Assembly (NCBI GenBank): GCA_020736575.1
Contig: JAGPYM010000004.1
Location: 806,001 to 870,000 of the forward strand
From: Thelonectria olida
Taxonomy: Eukaryota; Ascomycota; Sordariomycetes; Hypocreales; Nectriaceae
Length of the DNA: 64,000 nt
Reading direction: 5' to 3'
Below, piece after piece: positions 49,812 to 63,358 of this stretch. Within the stretch, counting starts at the first letter, position 1. The number at the start of each line of letters is the position of its first letter. A program made the position numbers and the translations under genes. A model generated the notes under the pieces. That model did no database searches and was not told the DNA's origin. It was given only the letters and a program-made list of their open reading frames with translations.

Positions 49812-50280
49812 GTAAGTCACAATTATGCAACCGTGATGGCACTGGCTTCAGGCCTGTCGCAAGCCCGCACGTCCGCCACGCGCAGCCGCCACATGTCTTT
49901 CTTTCGCCCGCGGGAAGACAGTGTGCCGGAGCGAAACCTACGGTCTTTTGTGGACGGCACTTGCAGCCGTGGGTTAGCTGACCATTGGGGGGGTCAAACT
50001 GTTGAACTCCGGGAGACACGTTGCTGCAACCTATCAAAAGCGTGCCCTTGGAATGGAGACATTCTGGTTGCTCCTGGTGCCTGTGACGATCTCACTTGGG
50101 GGTTGTTTCTGTTCCGTAACAACGAATGCCTAAAGAGATCAACTTGCTAACTCGAGAGCAAAGCATAGTCAGTCCTCTGCGTCCGTACAAACAAAACACC
50201 TAGGTTGTCACATCTAGCCTCTCTCTCTTTCTCTCTCTCTCGCTCTCCTCTCCGCCTCTCCGTCTCCCCGTCACTGGCAG
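49812..50280 (+). promoter_or_regulatory. Predicted leader intron of HOG1
   Basis: The consensus donor GTAAGT at 49812 and acceptor CAG at 50278-50280 bound 469 nt. A long CT tract (about 50218-50277) precedes the acceptor, and a GCTAAC branch-like site lies at about 50146. All five plus-strand ATGs between 49572 and the HOG1 start (49825, 49836, 49893, 50053, 50126) lie inside it, so splicing would give an ATG-free leader. This is predicted from sequence only. Confidence 0.5.
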
Positions 50281-51007
50281 CTGCTAGCCCCTACGACGCC
50301 ATCGCAAGCGCACCTCAGTGACTCTAGCACCAATTAAGAACGCCCGCCGACGCTGCAGACGCCTCCGCTCGTGACAGCAGGTCATTTCTCGATTCGACGA
50401 GTCCAAGAAAAAGAAGGAAACAGAAGGACAAAGCAGGAAGAACAGGCGGTCTACGACATTGCAAACCCAGGCGAACAGGTCGAGGCGACTTCCAGTTTTT
50501 TCCAACTCAAAAAGATCATCCATCTCGCAAACATCCGATCGGCGTCTTCATCAGAAGAAAGCATCTATCTTCCTCAGCGACTTCGACTTTGACGTACCAC
50601 ATTCATCACCCCGCTCGGCAACAAAGAAAGGAAACGTGAAATTACCGACTGCTGAGTCGTCCATCCTCTGCGAGAGAGAAAGGAAGAAAAAAACCCCGCT
50701 ACTACTGGACGCTACGGTACCCAAATTTACAAGGACCACCTCCTGTACCCATCTCCACACTCCCCCATTCCCTCCCCTCCCAAACCGTCTATTCGATTTT
50801 CACCGACCGATCCTCAACCTCTCCTCACAACCAAGCCCGGCCTCTCTTCTCTTCCCTCCAACTCGGACGACCTCGGATTCCATCTAGCAACACCGCACAC
50901 ACTTCCCGGCTAATCGCTGAGCCCATCTCTCTGCTCGTCATCCTCCCCTCTCGCTGCGCCCGTTTATCTCACATCCCACTTCGCCCTCTCCAACCCCGCC
51001 CTTCACC

Positions 51008-52663
<1,656 letters not shown>

Positions 52664-53840
52664 CTGAGATATGTATGAGGGAATGATGCTAGGGCGCACA
52701 AGAGGAAGACGTAAATGATACCATGAAATCTCACACACACACTACACGCACGCTCCTCGACATCTACCACACACGGGCGCTTACTAGAGACCCGAAGACA
52801 TGCGGACTCTACGGAGCGGCACGACCTCAAAACAACAAAAACACACACTCAAACACACAGAAACGCACGACTGGCGTTGGGGAGACAGGAGGTGGATTGG
52901 TGGGGTTTCTCTCTTGTTTTTAGCTTGTTTTCCTTAGGTTGTTTGTTTTTCTCTCTTCTCCCATGATGCAACGGGGCACAAAAATATACGACGCCGTGGG
53001 ATTATGAAACCTGAGTCTCTTTGCTTCTTGTACCTGCTTCTGTTCTTCGATGGCCTTTTTACTTGGTTTCGCTCCATGTTTCGTCGTGTTGTTACTCTGT
53101 TTCCAAACTACTTATCATTTGGGGTGTAGGGTAACTGGGCAGGTAGAGATATATATACCCGTCTTCGGACTTCCAATACTAAGGTACAGGTATCTATACG
53201 CTGATACCATGATTGCTTTTCAGAGGTAGTTCCCTAGAAGGACGGTAGATGATGTTGATCAAGCTGGGTGACGGAAATACATGGTGATGTGACGATTACT
53301 GCGGTTTCGATATGAAAACGAGCCTGCCTAACCAAACTTGCATGAGTTGTCATGTCCCCTGCGTGTAGACTACTTAATGCGAGAATACTTGCTACTACGA
53401 AGCGTGGAGGTGGCGGATCTGTACCCCCCCAGATAGCTCGTCAAGTACGTATTTTGCTACGACAACAATAGGAAATCTCTCTGCTAGCAAGTGGTATCTA
53501 TATAAACGAGAGATTCTTCATATTGGAAGTGAAAGATCTGATGCACTTGCATTCCACCAACTTGTCGTGTTATGTTGTTCTGTTGCACTGCCATGGGCTA
53601 GTAGAGAGCTGGGTCATTCTGAGGCCTGGCTTTTATATATTGAGACTGGAGAAAGATGATGCAACGTCAGTTGGTTCGTAGGCGGATGTGTAAAATGAGG
53701 TGTCGTGTTCGGTTTGCTACAAAGAAAAGTCCAATCAAAATTACCATCCGGTCTTGATCAATTTGCCCAGGCTCCTTCTCTTCTGTTAGCTCCAGCCCTG
53801 TCCCTGTCCGTCTACGAGTCTATCCCTCGTCTGAAAAAGT
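52664..53840. other. Convergent 3' flanks of HOG1 and glycogen phosphorylase
   Basis: These 1.18 kb lie between two genes that run towards each other. I see A/T-richer DNA with TATATA-like stretches (about 53149 and 53633) but no gene. A 63-codon ORF at 53705-53896 overlaps the phosphorylase 3' end antisense and is not supported. Confidence 0.5.
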
Positions 53841-56800
53841 CTAGTCTTGAACAACAAGCGGCTCGACATTCCAAATCTCCTCTGCATACTCATTGATGCA
53901 ACGGTCGCTGCTGAAGAAGCCCATGCGGGCCACCGAAATAATCGACTTCTTGAGCCACTCTTCCTGGTTGCGGTATGCCTCATCAACAAGGTGGTGAGTC
54001 TCGATATAACTGTGGAAATCGTCTGAAACCAGGTAGTAATCACCGTGGTTGCGTACAGCCGCAATCATGGCGCTGAAGTCATTAGGTGTGCCGAAAGTGC
54101 CCTTCTCGATCTCGGCGAAAACCTTCTCCAGATCGGGGTCAATGGCGTGGTCACCGTAATTGTGAGCGTGGCGCAGGTCCTCGACGTCTTCGGCGAGGTT
54201 GCCGAAGAGGAAAATGTTGTTCTCGCCGATTTCACGAGTGATTTCAATCTGCCTCCCGTTAGTACGAGCCACCTAGCTACTCCACAGCTGAGAGGGACTC
54301 ACATTTGCGCCATCGCATGTGCCGATGATGAGTCCTCCGTTGAGGACAAACTTCATGTTGCTGGTGCCTGAAGCTCTGAAATTGGTGTTAGCTGACTGTA
54401 TCCGAATTGAGCGCGAGACTGAACCTACTCGGTACCAGCGGTGGAAATATGCTCGCTGAGATCCGACGCTGGGCAAATAATTTCGGCTTTGCTCACGTTG
54501 TAGTCGGCAATGAAAACAACCTTGAGTAGGTCGCCAATATCTTCGTCATTGTTCACAATGGAGCCCACACTGTTGATGAGATGAATGATCTGTTTCGCCA
54601 TCCAGTATCCGGGTGCGGCCTTGCCTCCGAAGATGGAGACACGCGGTTGTTGCATCTTTCTCTCCTCTGGCTTCATGGCCTTGAGAGTCAGGTAGCGATG
54701 GATGACACCAAAGATGTTGAGCTGCTGGCGCTTGTACTCGTGGATACGCTTGACCTGCACATCGAAAAGGGCAGCGGGGTTCACCGTCACGCCGTTGGAT
54801 GCCTTGATGAGCTTCGCCAGGCGGACCTTGTTGGCGTATTTGATTTCGTGCCACTCCTTACGGAACTCCTTGTCCTCTGCGTACTGCTCTAGCCGGTTCA
54901 GGAGAGTCAAGTCCTTGAGGAATCCATTGCCACCGCACTTGGATGCGATGAGCTCTGACAGACGAGGGTTGGCTTGGTGAAGCCAGCGACGGGGAGTGAT
55001 GCCGTTGGTCACGTTGGCAAACTTGTCGGGGCCATAGATCTCAACAAAGTCCTTGAAGATGGTAGTCTTGATGAGGTCCGAGTGCAACTCCGCAACACCG
55101 TTGACCTTGTGCGAGCCAACAATGGCCAAGAACGCCATTCTCACCATCTTGGGCTGTGACTCTTCGATGATAGAAACACGTGTGAGAATGTCCCGATCGT
55201 TGGGGAATGCCTTCTCCACCTTCTGGAGGAAGAAGAGGTTGATATCATAAATAATCTGCAAGTGCCTGGGGAGAAGGTGCTGCATGAGGCCGACGGGCCA
55301 CTTCTCCAGAGCCTCGGGAAGTACGGTGTGGTTGGTATATCCAAACTGAAAAGGTGTTAGGAAACGCAAAATGAAACTGGATTATAGTTGCTTACAGTGG
55401 CGGTGACGATATCCCAGGCTAAATCCCACTCGAGCTTCTCGACGTCGATCAGAATACGCTGCAGCTCGACAATGGCGAGCGTGGGATGGGTATCGTTGAG
55501 CTGAATGGCAACTTGGTCGGGGAATTCGACCCAAGGACGGCGGGACTTCTTAAACCGTCGTACGATATCATAGAGAGACGCAGCAACCCAGAAGTATTGC
55601 TGCTTCAGGCGGAGCTCTTTACCACGCTCAAGATTGTCATTGGGATACAACACAGCGCTGATGGTCTCGGCTCGCTGCTGGTCGGCGACTGAGCTTTCGT
55701 AGTCTCCGTTGTTGAACTTTTGAAAGTCAAACTCGCCACCAGAGGCTTTGCTGGACCAGAGACGGAGATTGTTAGTGGTGGGAGTATCATAGCCAGGGAT
55801 GGGCACATCGTAGGCCACTGCCTGGACGATCTCGCCTCCCTCCCAAACGGCGATGGCCTTGCCATTGGAGTCGGTGGTCTTGTTCACATGCCCAAAGAAT
55901 TGAATCTAAACCACGCTGTTAGCTGCCTTGTGATAACACCAATGGAGGGAAACTTCTTACGTCGACCGTGACATCGTGTCGAGGGAACTCCCAAGGGTTG
56001 AAATCGAGCCAGTAGTCGGGCACCTCGACTTGGTATCCGTGAATAATCTCCTGCTTGAAGATTCCGTATCGGTATCGGAGACCATAGCCCCAGGCGGGGA
56101 AGTCGAGAGAAGCCAAACTGTCAAGGAAACAGGCCGCAAGACGTCCCAGGCCACCATTTCCTAAGGCAGCATCGTGCTCCTGCTCAATGATGTCTTCGAT
56201 GCGGAATCCGAGTTGAGCAAGTCCAGCTAGTAGTTCCGTGTTAGCGTTTGGACAAGGCCAGAAGCGCGATATGCGGAGAGTGCAACTTACCTTTGGCAGT
56301 GTCCTTTTGTCCAACATTGAGCATGGCATTGTCGAGAGCGCGTCCCATCAAGAACTCGAGACTGAGGTAGTAAACGCGCTTGGAATCGCGATACGTCTGT
56401 TGTTGCTGAGTCTTGTTCCAGTCGAGAATGAGGCGATCACGGAAAGCCAAGCTTGTGGCAGCGTAAGCGGCGTGCTCGTCGCAATTGAACATGCTTCGGG
56501 CGAGAGAAGTTTCAACGTGGCGCACAACTTCTTTCTCGAAGCCTTCTTCGCCTGTGAAGCCAGTGGTCTGCGCCTTCTTCCAGGCTTCGCGCTGAGGTTC
56601 GGGGATGGACGCTGGGCCGTGGTTAGCATCAAGGTCCAGTTGAAGCGCCACTTACACGGGTGATGGTGGGGTGGACGGTTGCATCTGAGGGGCGCTGGGC
56701 CAACAAGTGAGCACCAGGCATCGGCGCGGGCCAATTGGATAGCAATGGGTGAAGAAAGGGCTAAAATATACCTTCAACACTCTTGATTTCTCCAGGGCCA

Positions 56801-56949
56801 AAACCGGTGGCAGTTCTGGTGTGCTTAGGGCGGGAGATGCCGGCGGGACCGACAGCGCCTGTAATGTCGACGATCGGGGCGCCCATCGAAGGACGCCTCT
56901 CACGGCTGGGCAATCGCTGCTGCTTCTGCTCGGACGCCATTTTGCTCAT
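53841..56949 (-). CDS. gpn: Glycogen phosphorylase
   Basis: Exons in reading order are 56949-56772, 56611-56291, 56226-55961, 55905-55396, 55345-54429, 54375-54303 and 54248-53841, giving 890 aa, the usual fungal size (yeast GPH1). The enzyme releases glucose-1-phosphate from glycogen using inorganic phosphate and pyridoxal phosphate. Family landmarks include EFLMGRAL, GNGGLGRLAACF, the QLNDTHP segment, VKRIHEYKRQ, and the cofactor site EASGTSNMK with Lys739. The basic, Arg/Ser-rich N-terminus fits the extension that carries regulatory phosphorylation in fungal enzymes. Splicing exon 1 directly to exon 2 gives SVE-ASIPEPQREAW, which I consider the family form. The first intron is 160 nt, longer than the other five (50-64 nt), and contains a possible 27-nt micro-exon. 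ATG at 56949 is followed by a second in-frame ATG three codons later. Confidence 0.96.
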
Positions 56950-59900
56950 CTAATTGGATACCTCGTTAGTCCACAAGAAGAAGGAAAAGAAGGGAAAAGA
57001 GTCAGGTAGTGAAAAGAAAGAGAATGGAGTGAAAACGGCGGGCGCAGGAGAGTTTGCGGTTCGGGTGTTAAGTACCCGAGCAAGCTCCTGGCGCTCTCGG
57101 TGAAGGCGACATTAGATCAGATCAGGTTACTGACCAGAAGTTCGTTCAAGAAGCGACCGAGTACGTCAGATAAGGAGACTCGCGGGGACAGGACGAGGAC
57201 CAAGCAAGAACGCGACGCAGCTCAGGTGGGGGGAGCGGGGTTCGAACGGTCGAGGAGGATTCGCAGGGTTGTCGGAAGGTAAAGCTGCAGTAGCCTCGTT
57301 TGCGTTATTGAAGGCCTGCTCGATGGAATTCCGGCGAGGAAGAGGAGGGGGAGGAGGAGATGGATTGACTCGCAGGACAGGCGGAGAGAGAGACAAAGGA
57401 ATAAAAGAAGAGTGAGGAGCAAGTCACTGGCTTTTCAGGAGGAGAGAAGCACGAGGTTTTTGTCGTTGATCAAAGAGCAACCCCAACCTGATCTGATGCC
57501 GGATGCAGATGGAGAAACTAGCTTGGTTGTCAGGTGGGTGAGACAGTTGAATGCCGGGATAGCTAGCTTGGCGGATCCAGCATGTGAGAAGTGGCAAAGG
57601 CTGAAAGTAGGTGAAACGGGGGCCGGGGGCAGAAAGGAAAAATGATATGATGAAGAGAGGTTATGTATCGTTGATGGTGAGAGAGGAAGAAGGATGAAGA
57701 TAACGAGGCGGTGGAACACGAGGGTGGTTTTGAGAAGAGAAGGAGCTTGGGGAGAAGGAGGGGGAGCTTCCCTTCCCATCCCATCTTTACGAATATGGAA
57801 ACGGTAGGCTACGGGAGCTATTCCTGCCTGCCCGCCTTCATCATCTCCCCCTCCATCCATCCCATCATGTCCAATGTCTCTTCTTACTCGACCTGCCTGT
57901 CTCAAGCTCCAGTCCCAATGGTTCGTGTGGTGGGTGCCAGGCGCCTTCTCATCATGACTTCCCCCCTCTTTTACGACATGGACTTGGTGTTACGTGACTA
58001 TTCCTATTCCTACTCTTATGTGTATCCTCCTCCAGTCATGTTCGACATAGCGCTATGGCTTTACGTTCGCGTGCATAGTCCCATGTGCCATGACGACATT
58101 GTCGAAACACATGCAACCGCCCAACGACGAGTTATCAGCTCCTTCAGCACACCTCAGATTCGGATTTGGGATTATTATTGCCTTGTTGACATCGACCTTG
58201 GAATAGCATTCTTCCTGTCGCACAACAACTACAGCATCATGCCTTACCCGCCTCGGCGTCCAATGTGCCCTCATTCCCCCCACCCACCAGTGCCCTCGCA
58301 ATTGTTGTTTGTCTCCTCTTCGCTTGCTTGCTCCCCCTCCTCGTCCTAAACTATTCCCCCACCCTCCCTCAACGACAACTCCGTCCATTCCATAGCCCAG
58401 ACCCAACTAGCTCCGTCCAAGCAACCAAATTTGCTCCAAACCCTCCAATGCCCACTTTGCTGGAGGGCCACGGATTGCGGGGCCGTTACGGCCGGCGCAA
58501 ACTTGGGAGCTGGGACGTAGCTCGCCGAGATCTAGATGGATCATGGCCACCTCTCCGAACCACCCGGTCGTTTTTCTGTCACTTTACTTTATTTAGTGGC
58601 ATGGACAACGGCAGAGCAAAGGCATTTGCCTTTTGAACGAACATGATATATCTGATCATCTGTCTGGATCTCACCGCATCTTCCCAGGCAACCCCTCACC
58701 TTTTGTCAAGTTATCCTCCCCCTCCCAAGTGACCACAATTCTTTGGTGACTTGCAGCGATAATGGTGGTCTGATGGCCCTGAATGCGACTGGGTGCTTTG
58801 TTGGAGACCGTTCTCCTCCATCTACCCTAGGACACCCGCATGGATCGACACCCTCTCATCGGCCAACCAACACAAACGAAGTAACTTATGTCTGGTCTTC
58901 TCCAATAAATCAAGCTCCCTCCTCACCGACTGGGCCCTCTCAGTCGAGACACCCTTTGGGCGGCCCAAGCTCCCAAGCAAACCGCCTCCAAACATGAGCT
59001 AAACCCCTCGTTCCCTGCGCCGGTGGCCATGGCTCAAAGAGGATGGGGAAAATTGGCTACCGTCGGGCCAAGCTGTGAAGGTATGGTATAGGTTACTTGC
59101 ATCGTGAAGTTGTGGTGATACGGATTGCTCCCGCTTTAATCACCACCATCTTGTCACGAGTGCCTTGCTCATTATGTCTAGCTAACACCGCCTTTTGCGA
59201 CGACGTGATCACTCGAGTCCTCGTTGCCTCCTACGAGCGCCATTCATTCATTCATAAACCCCATCTTGGTCCCCCCTCATAGGCCCTTCGTCTTCCACAT
59301 CTCGGTACACGACCAGCGAAGCTCAAAAAACAGTCAACCTTCCCGAAGCGGTCAACATTCACAACAGACATAAGACATGGGGCTGAGACATAGGTCTGAG
59401 ACTGGCTCCACTGATGATGTTAATTCTTGGTTGATAAGTTCAATCCTCCTCGTTCGAGCCGAGCTACTGATTACTTGGAAACATTGTTCGTATGCCGCGT
59501 GCATGCCAACAGGCTCGTTTCCCGAGGGACCTCCATTCACTGTCCATTCAACCTGACAAGCCCCCAACCACAACACCGTCCCTGAGACCGTGGCTCGCCC
59601 TCACCCCGGACGACCACCTCCACAGTCATTATGGGAATGTGAAAATTCAGCCGACATTTTCCATCCGTTTCGCCCTTTTCTCCACGCAACCTCAGTGGCA
59701 TCGTCTGCGACCTGTCGCCTACCGCCTGCACCCAAAGACTGTACTATCGCAGTCCGCCTCGTATCAACCAAGGAAAACACCCCAGGACCGTCCATCGTGC
59801 CCGACCAAGCAAATCCAAAGCTGTAAGTCTTGTAGTCCCACCACATCTATTAGCCACCGGGAGGCCATAAATCGAAACAAGAAAGAAGAAGTATATAAAC

Positions 59901-60219
59901 ATCAGGTCGTGGTATTGAATGTCGCTCTCGTCCGGATCGAGTCGTTCGAGGGATAATCAAGTAGTGTTTTTGCTGCTAGCCCCAGAAACCACCGAATCGC
60001 TGTCTCATTCGGATCGTGGAAGCCCGCCTGTAGGTTTGAGGGCGAGAGCGTGTAAAGAGTGTAAGATCAAGAACGCCGCGTTGAAACAAAACAAGGGCTG
60101 CGTAAAAAAAAGTCGTCCTCCCTCCAATCCCCCAAAACTCCAGTGAATGCTCTCGACGCCAAACCAAACAGTCCCGTATATTGCACATCATTGGTCCAAT
60201 TCAAAGCAGCATCTATCCA
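56950..60219. other. Intergenic region between glycogen phosphorylase and G-alpha
   Basis: No protein gene is supported in 3.3 kb. The minus-strand phosphorylase leader begins right after 56949; its first upstream ATG (57112) opens a 14-codon uORF ending at 57068. The 212-codon plus-strand ORF at 57711-58349 has Ser/Tyr/Pro bias and no motif or splice partner. The part near 60220 should hold the G-alpha 3' UTR. Confidence 0.45.
57068..57112 (-). promoter_or_regulatory. Possible upstream ORF, 14 codons, glycogen phosphorylase leader
   Basis: On the minus strand, ATG at 57112 reads 14 codons (M-S-P-S-P-R...) and stops at 57068, 118 nt before the main start. It is the first upstream ATG in that direction. 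Whether transcription starts upstream of it is not visible. Confidence 0.3.
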
Positions 60220-61584
60220 TCATAGAATGCCCGAGTCCTTCAGCGCATTGTTCAAGATAGTTTCCTTGACAGCTGCAAAGACAAGACGGATGTTCGACGT
60301 ATCGGTTGCTTGCGTCAAACTAGGATATTGGTTAGTCGTCGTTTCCATAGTCGTGGAGCTCTTAAACCGTGACGTACTGAGGATACAAATTAAGGTGCGC
60401 TCTGTTCACTTGGTTGAATCGCCATAGCAGGTACTTGGCTGCCTTGTTAACATCATTGCCTCCAGAGTAATCTGGGAAATAGTTGCCCAGGGGTGATCGT
60501 CCTAGCTTCTGCTTGAAGATGTCCACCTTGTTGAGGAACAAAATGATACTGGTGCGCATGAACCATCGCGAGTTCACGACGGAGTCGAAAAGCAATAAAC
60601 TTTCCATCATCCGGTTCTAAGTTCCGTTAGCAGGTGTGATGCCATCCAAAGCATTCGCCGCAGAGAATTGCCTTACCTGGCTGCTTTCCTCCAACAAAAC
60701 CTGGTCGTACTCGCTTAAAGCCACGCAGAAAATGATTGATGTTACATTCTCGAAGCAGTGAATCCACTTCTTCCGTTCACTTCGTTGACCACCAACATCA
60801 AACATGCTTTCCCAGGTGTTAGTGTTTCGGTGCGAATATGGGGGTTGCGTTTGCGGAGAGGCTTACTGGATGCTGAGCTGGCCCATTTGGAATCGGGTCT
60901 CGTAGATACCTGTTGTCTTCGTTCGTGCTCGGAGGACGTCCATCTCATTGGGGAGATAGTCGGACCCAACTATTCGCATCACCTCTTGAAAGAAGCTGAG
61001 CGGGCGTTTGTTAGCCTTTGTCATATTGCATGCATGTTGCGCAGACTCACTATTCTGCAGAATCCATCAGGTAAAACTCCGTCTGGTGCTCCATGAGAAG
61101 ATCTTTGGCGGGATCGCTCCATAACGATCGTACTGCGACGCCGACTTGGGGATCAATTTCGGCTTGGGGGCCGGACTCGGCTTGGTACTCCATCAAAAAT
61201 TCCGCGTGAGCCTTGTTCTCTTCATTTTGCGGCTCAATGTTGAACTGCTGCATCGCCGTGATGACAGCCTTGGCACACTCAACAAGATTTTTGAAGACAG
61301 TGGGCCGATAATTGAACAGCTCATCTTCTGAATATCCCTTGAGGTGGATAATCTTCATCTGCTTAACAATCGTCGACTTGCCACTTTCGCCGGAACCTGT
61401 AACTAGTCAGTCATCTTCATCACTGGGCACGCATAAGCCGCCGCCGTGATTCGCCCGTACCTAGTAGCAAGATCTTGCATTCCTTCCGTAGTCGCTTCGA
61501 ATCCTCCTCGAGGATCTTGTCAATGGCCTGACTCTTCTTCTTCTGCTCTGCCTCCTCATTGCTCGAACTCATACAGGCACCCAT
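60220..61584 (-). CDS. gna-3: Heterotrimeric G protein alpha subunit, class III (GNA-3 type)
   Basis: Exons in reading order are 61584-61461, 61396-61051, 60995-60867, 60806-60677, 60616-60378 and 60319-60220, giving 355 aa. The protein begins [11 protein letters not shown], with Gly2 for myristoylation and Cys4 for palmitoylation. GTPase motifs are complete: GSGESGKST (assembled across intron 1), [26 protein letters not shown] and TQATDTSN. The last has TQAT where animal subunits have TCAT, which is usual in this class. It ends KDSGIL. In Neurospora, GNA-3 supports adenylyl cyclase and controls conidiation and carbon sensing; related proteins in other fungi act in the cAMP pathway. The intron before the DVGGQ exon ends in AAAG, an atypical acceptor. 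The leader on this strand is nearly free of ATG. Confidence 0.97.
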
Positions 61585-61689
61585 TGTGGCGACTCTGCGG
61601 GGATGCCCGACGTCGTGCCTCGAAATGCGGCTAAGGTGGCTCGATTCTCGTCGATTTCGATGCGGTTCGGGTGGTCGCGATAAGATCAA

Positions 61690-61701
61690 TCAGCGGCGCA
61701 T
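61690..61701 (-). promoter_or_regulatory. Minimal upstream ORF (M-R-R-stop) in G-alpha leader
   Basis: On the minus strand ATG at 61701 reads M-R-R then TGA at 61690, ending 105 nt before the main start. It is the sole ATG in about 1.5 kb of sense-strand upstream DNA, so if transcribed it is the only upstream start the ribosome meets. Confidence 0.45.
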
Positions 61702-63333
61702 GGCTGTCGGAGAGGATTTTCGGTTTTGGAGTAACGCAGATGGACGAGAAATGGCCTCAGTGAGGCAGCAACGGCAAAGTTGCGTGCGGCAGGAGCGCAG
61801 TTGTGGTTTTTTGGAAGACGTAGGTTGGACCGGCGGCTGGATTCGGTAGAAGGCTGGTGAAGGCGGAGAAGTGGAGGGAGAAGCGGACACGGAAGGGACG
61901 GCTTGAGAATCCGGGTGGTGTCGAGCTAAGAGCGGCCGGAGTGAGGCCAAAAAAGATCAACAAGTCGGGAGGTCGAGAACAGCGTGGTAAGAGGGTTCGG
62001 GCGAGGGTGAGGCCCTTGGAGGGAGAAGAAACGTAGCTCCTGGAGGTTCGGTTGGTGTGGAAAAGTTGAAGGATGTCAAGGCCAGGAACAAGGTCTGGCG
62101 GTGGGCGACAAGAGAAGATGGTATGGATGGATTATGGGCCTCGTCGCTGCAAATGCAATGGTATGGTATGGTCGGCCTTACCCGCTGAGTTACTGTAATG
62201 GGGGAGCTTTTGCAGTCGTGCCGGGCGCACCAAGCTAAAGGTACGAGAGCCGAGAAGGGACAGGGCGCTGCGCAGGCTCAGTTCAGGCGAAGGCAGGCGC
62301 ACTGAGCAGCTCGAGAATGACGAGACAAGAGTGGCACCAATTGGCGCCGGCGGACGGTACTGTGGGGAACGAGAGGTTGAAGACGGACTGAGGGTGAGGT
62401 GGGTAAGAGGGCAAGGGGGTGTAAAACGAGTGGTCTGAACGGATGATGGACGAGAGAAGCCAAGCTGGCACAGTGTACACCCAGCACGACAACGATTTCC
62501 GCACTGTAGGTGGTTCCTTCCCTAGCAGGCGTGGGATGGAAAGATGGGTGCGGATGGATTGGTGGATGATGGGATGGGGTGGAGGCGCGGGTGGGTGTGA
62601 AGGGAGAGCCTGTCTGTCTGGAGAGAGTGAGAGACCTTTTTGAAGACGGACAGATCAAAGACGAGGCAGGACGAGGAGATTTTTTTGTCGGTTTGCTTTT
62701 TCCTCGCTGATCAAGGGGAAGAAACCCTTTGCTTTTTTCCCTATGAAGTGGAGATTGCGGGAGAGAAGCAACTGAATTCTTGTTGTCCCAGTCGAATCAG
62801 ATCTCGAATGTCTCACAGTTGGTGATGACTTCCCAGATGAGGGATAAGGGGCCCGAGGGGTGTGCAGGTGCAAGTTGAAGTGTTGAGCAACGGGACTGGA
62901 CTCCTCAGGCAAATAATTGAGGCAATCGTCGGGTGCAGGCAGGAGCGTGTGTAGGTTCCGTCCCGTCACGTCGTGAGCGTCAGCGTGACTTTGCGCCTTG
63001 AACAAATGCAGCCGTCCGGCGCAAACCGTCGTGGTGGTGCACCGCTCCTCGGTGCAACTGAATCGATGCCGGCCCGGTTACAGCTCGCCACCGCAGCAAT
63101 GATAGGCCCGAGGACGGACTGAAGCTGAGGTGGCCATGATAGCAACCAAAACGCCCCAGCCTTCTTCTAAATGCAGGAGATACAATGGTGTTTGCTTTGA
63201 TTACCCAGGTATGATACACCTTCAAAGTCCTTCCGCGCCGGGCACCTACCTACGATACATACATGTGCATGCAGGTTACATACATACATGCCACGAATCC
63301 CTTGGATGGACTAATGCATTGCTGATACAGCTT

Positions 63334-63358
63334 CATACATACATACATACATACACAC
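63334..63358. repeat. (CATA)n microsatellite
   Basis: About six CATA copies, with a diverged CACATGCACACATA tail just beyond. A shorter related run lies at about 63253-63290. It is read directly from the sequence and has no coding context. Confidence 0.8.

Larger units (their letters stand above)
46850..51007. other. Long intergenic region including HOG1 leader
   Basis: No protein gene is supported in these 4.1 kb; the longest ORFs (about 115-140 codons) have no motif and several start at non-ATG codons. An (AT)10 run lies at 46871-46891 in the transporter 3' flank. From about 49572 the sequence has leader character: CT-rich, without ATG except inside the predicted intron at 49812-50280. Confidence 0.5.

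Noticed and set aside
50459..50887. 142-codon plus-strand ORF just before HOG1
   Set aside because: It begins with TTG; the whole stretch 50129-51007 has no ATG, so it is leader sequence.
57230..57260. TTCGAAC-like T-loop suggesting a second tRNA
   Set aside because: No paired T stem, acceptor stem or anticodon arm can be formed around it.
57711..58349. 212-codon plus-strand ORF between glycogen phosphorylase and G-alpha
   Set aside because: Low-complexity Ser/Tyr/Pro composition, no domain, no leader or splice signals; likely a chance open frame in non-coding DNA.
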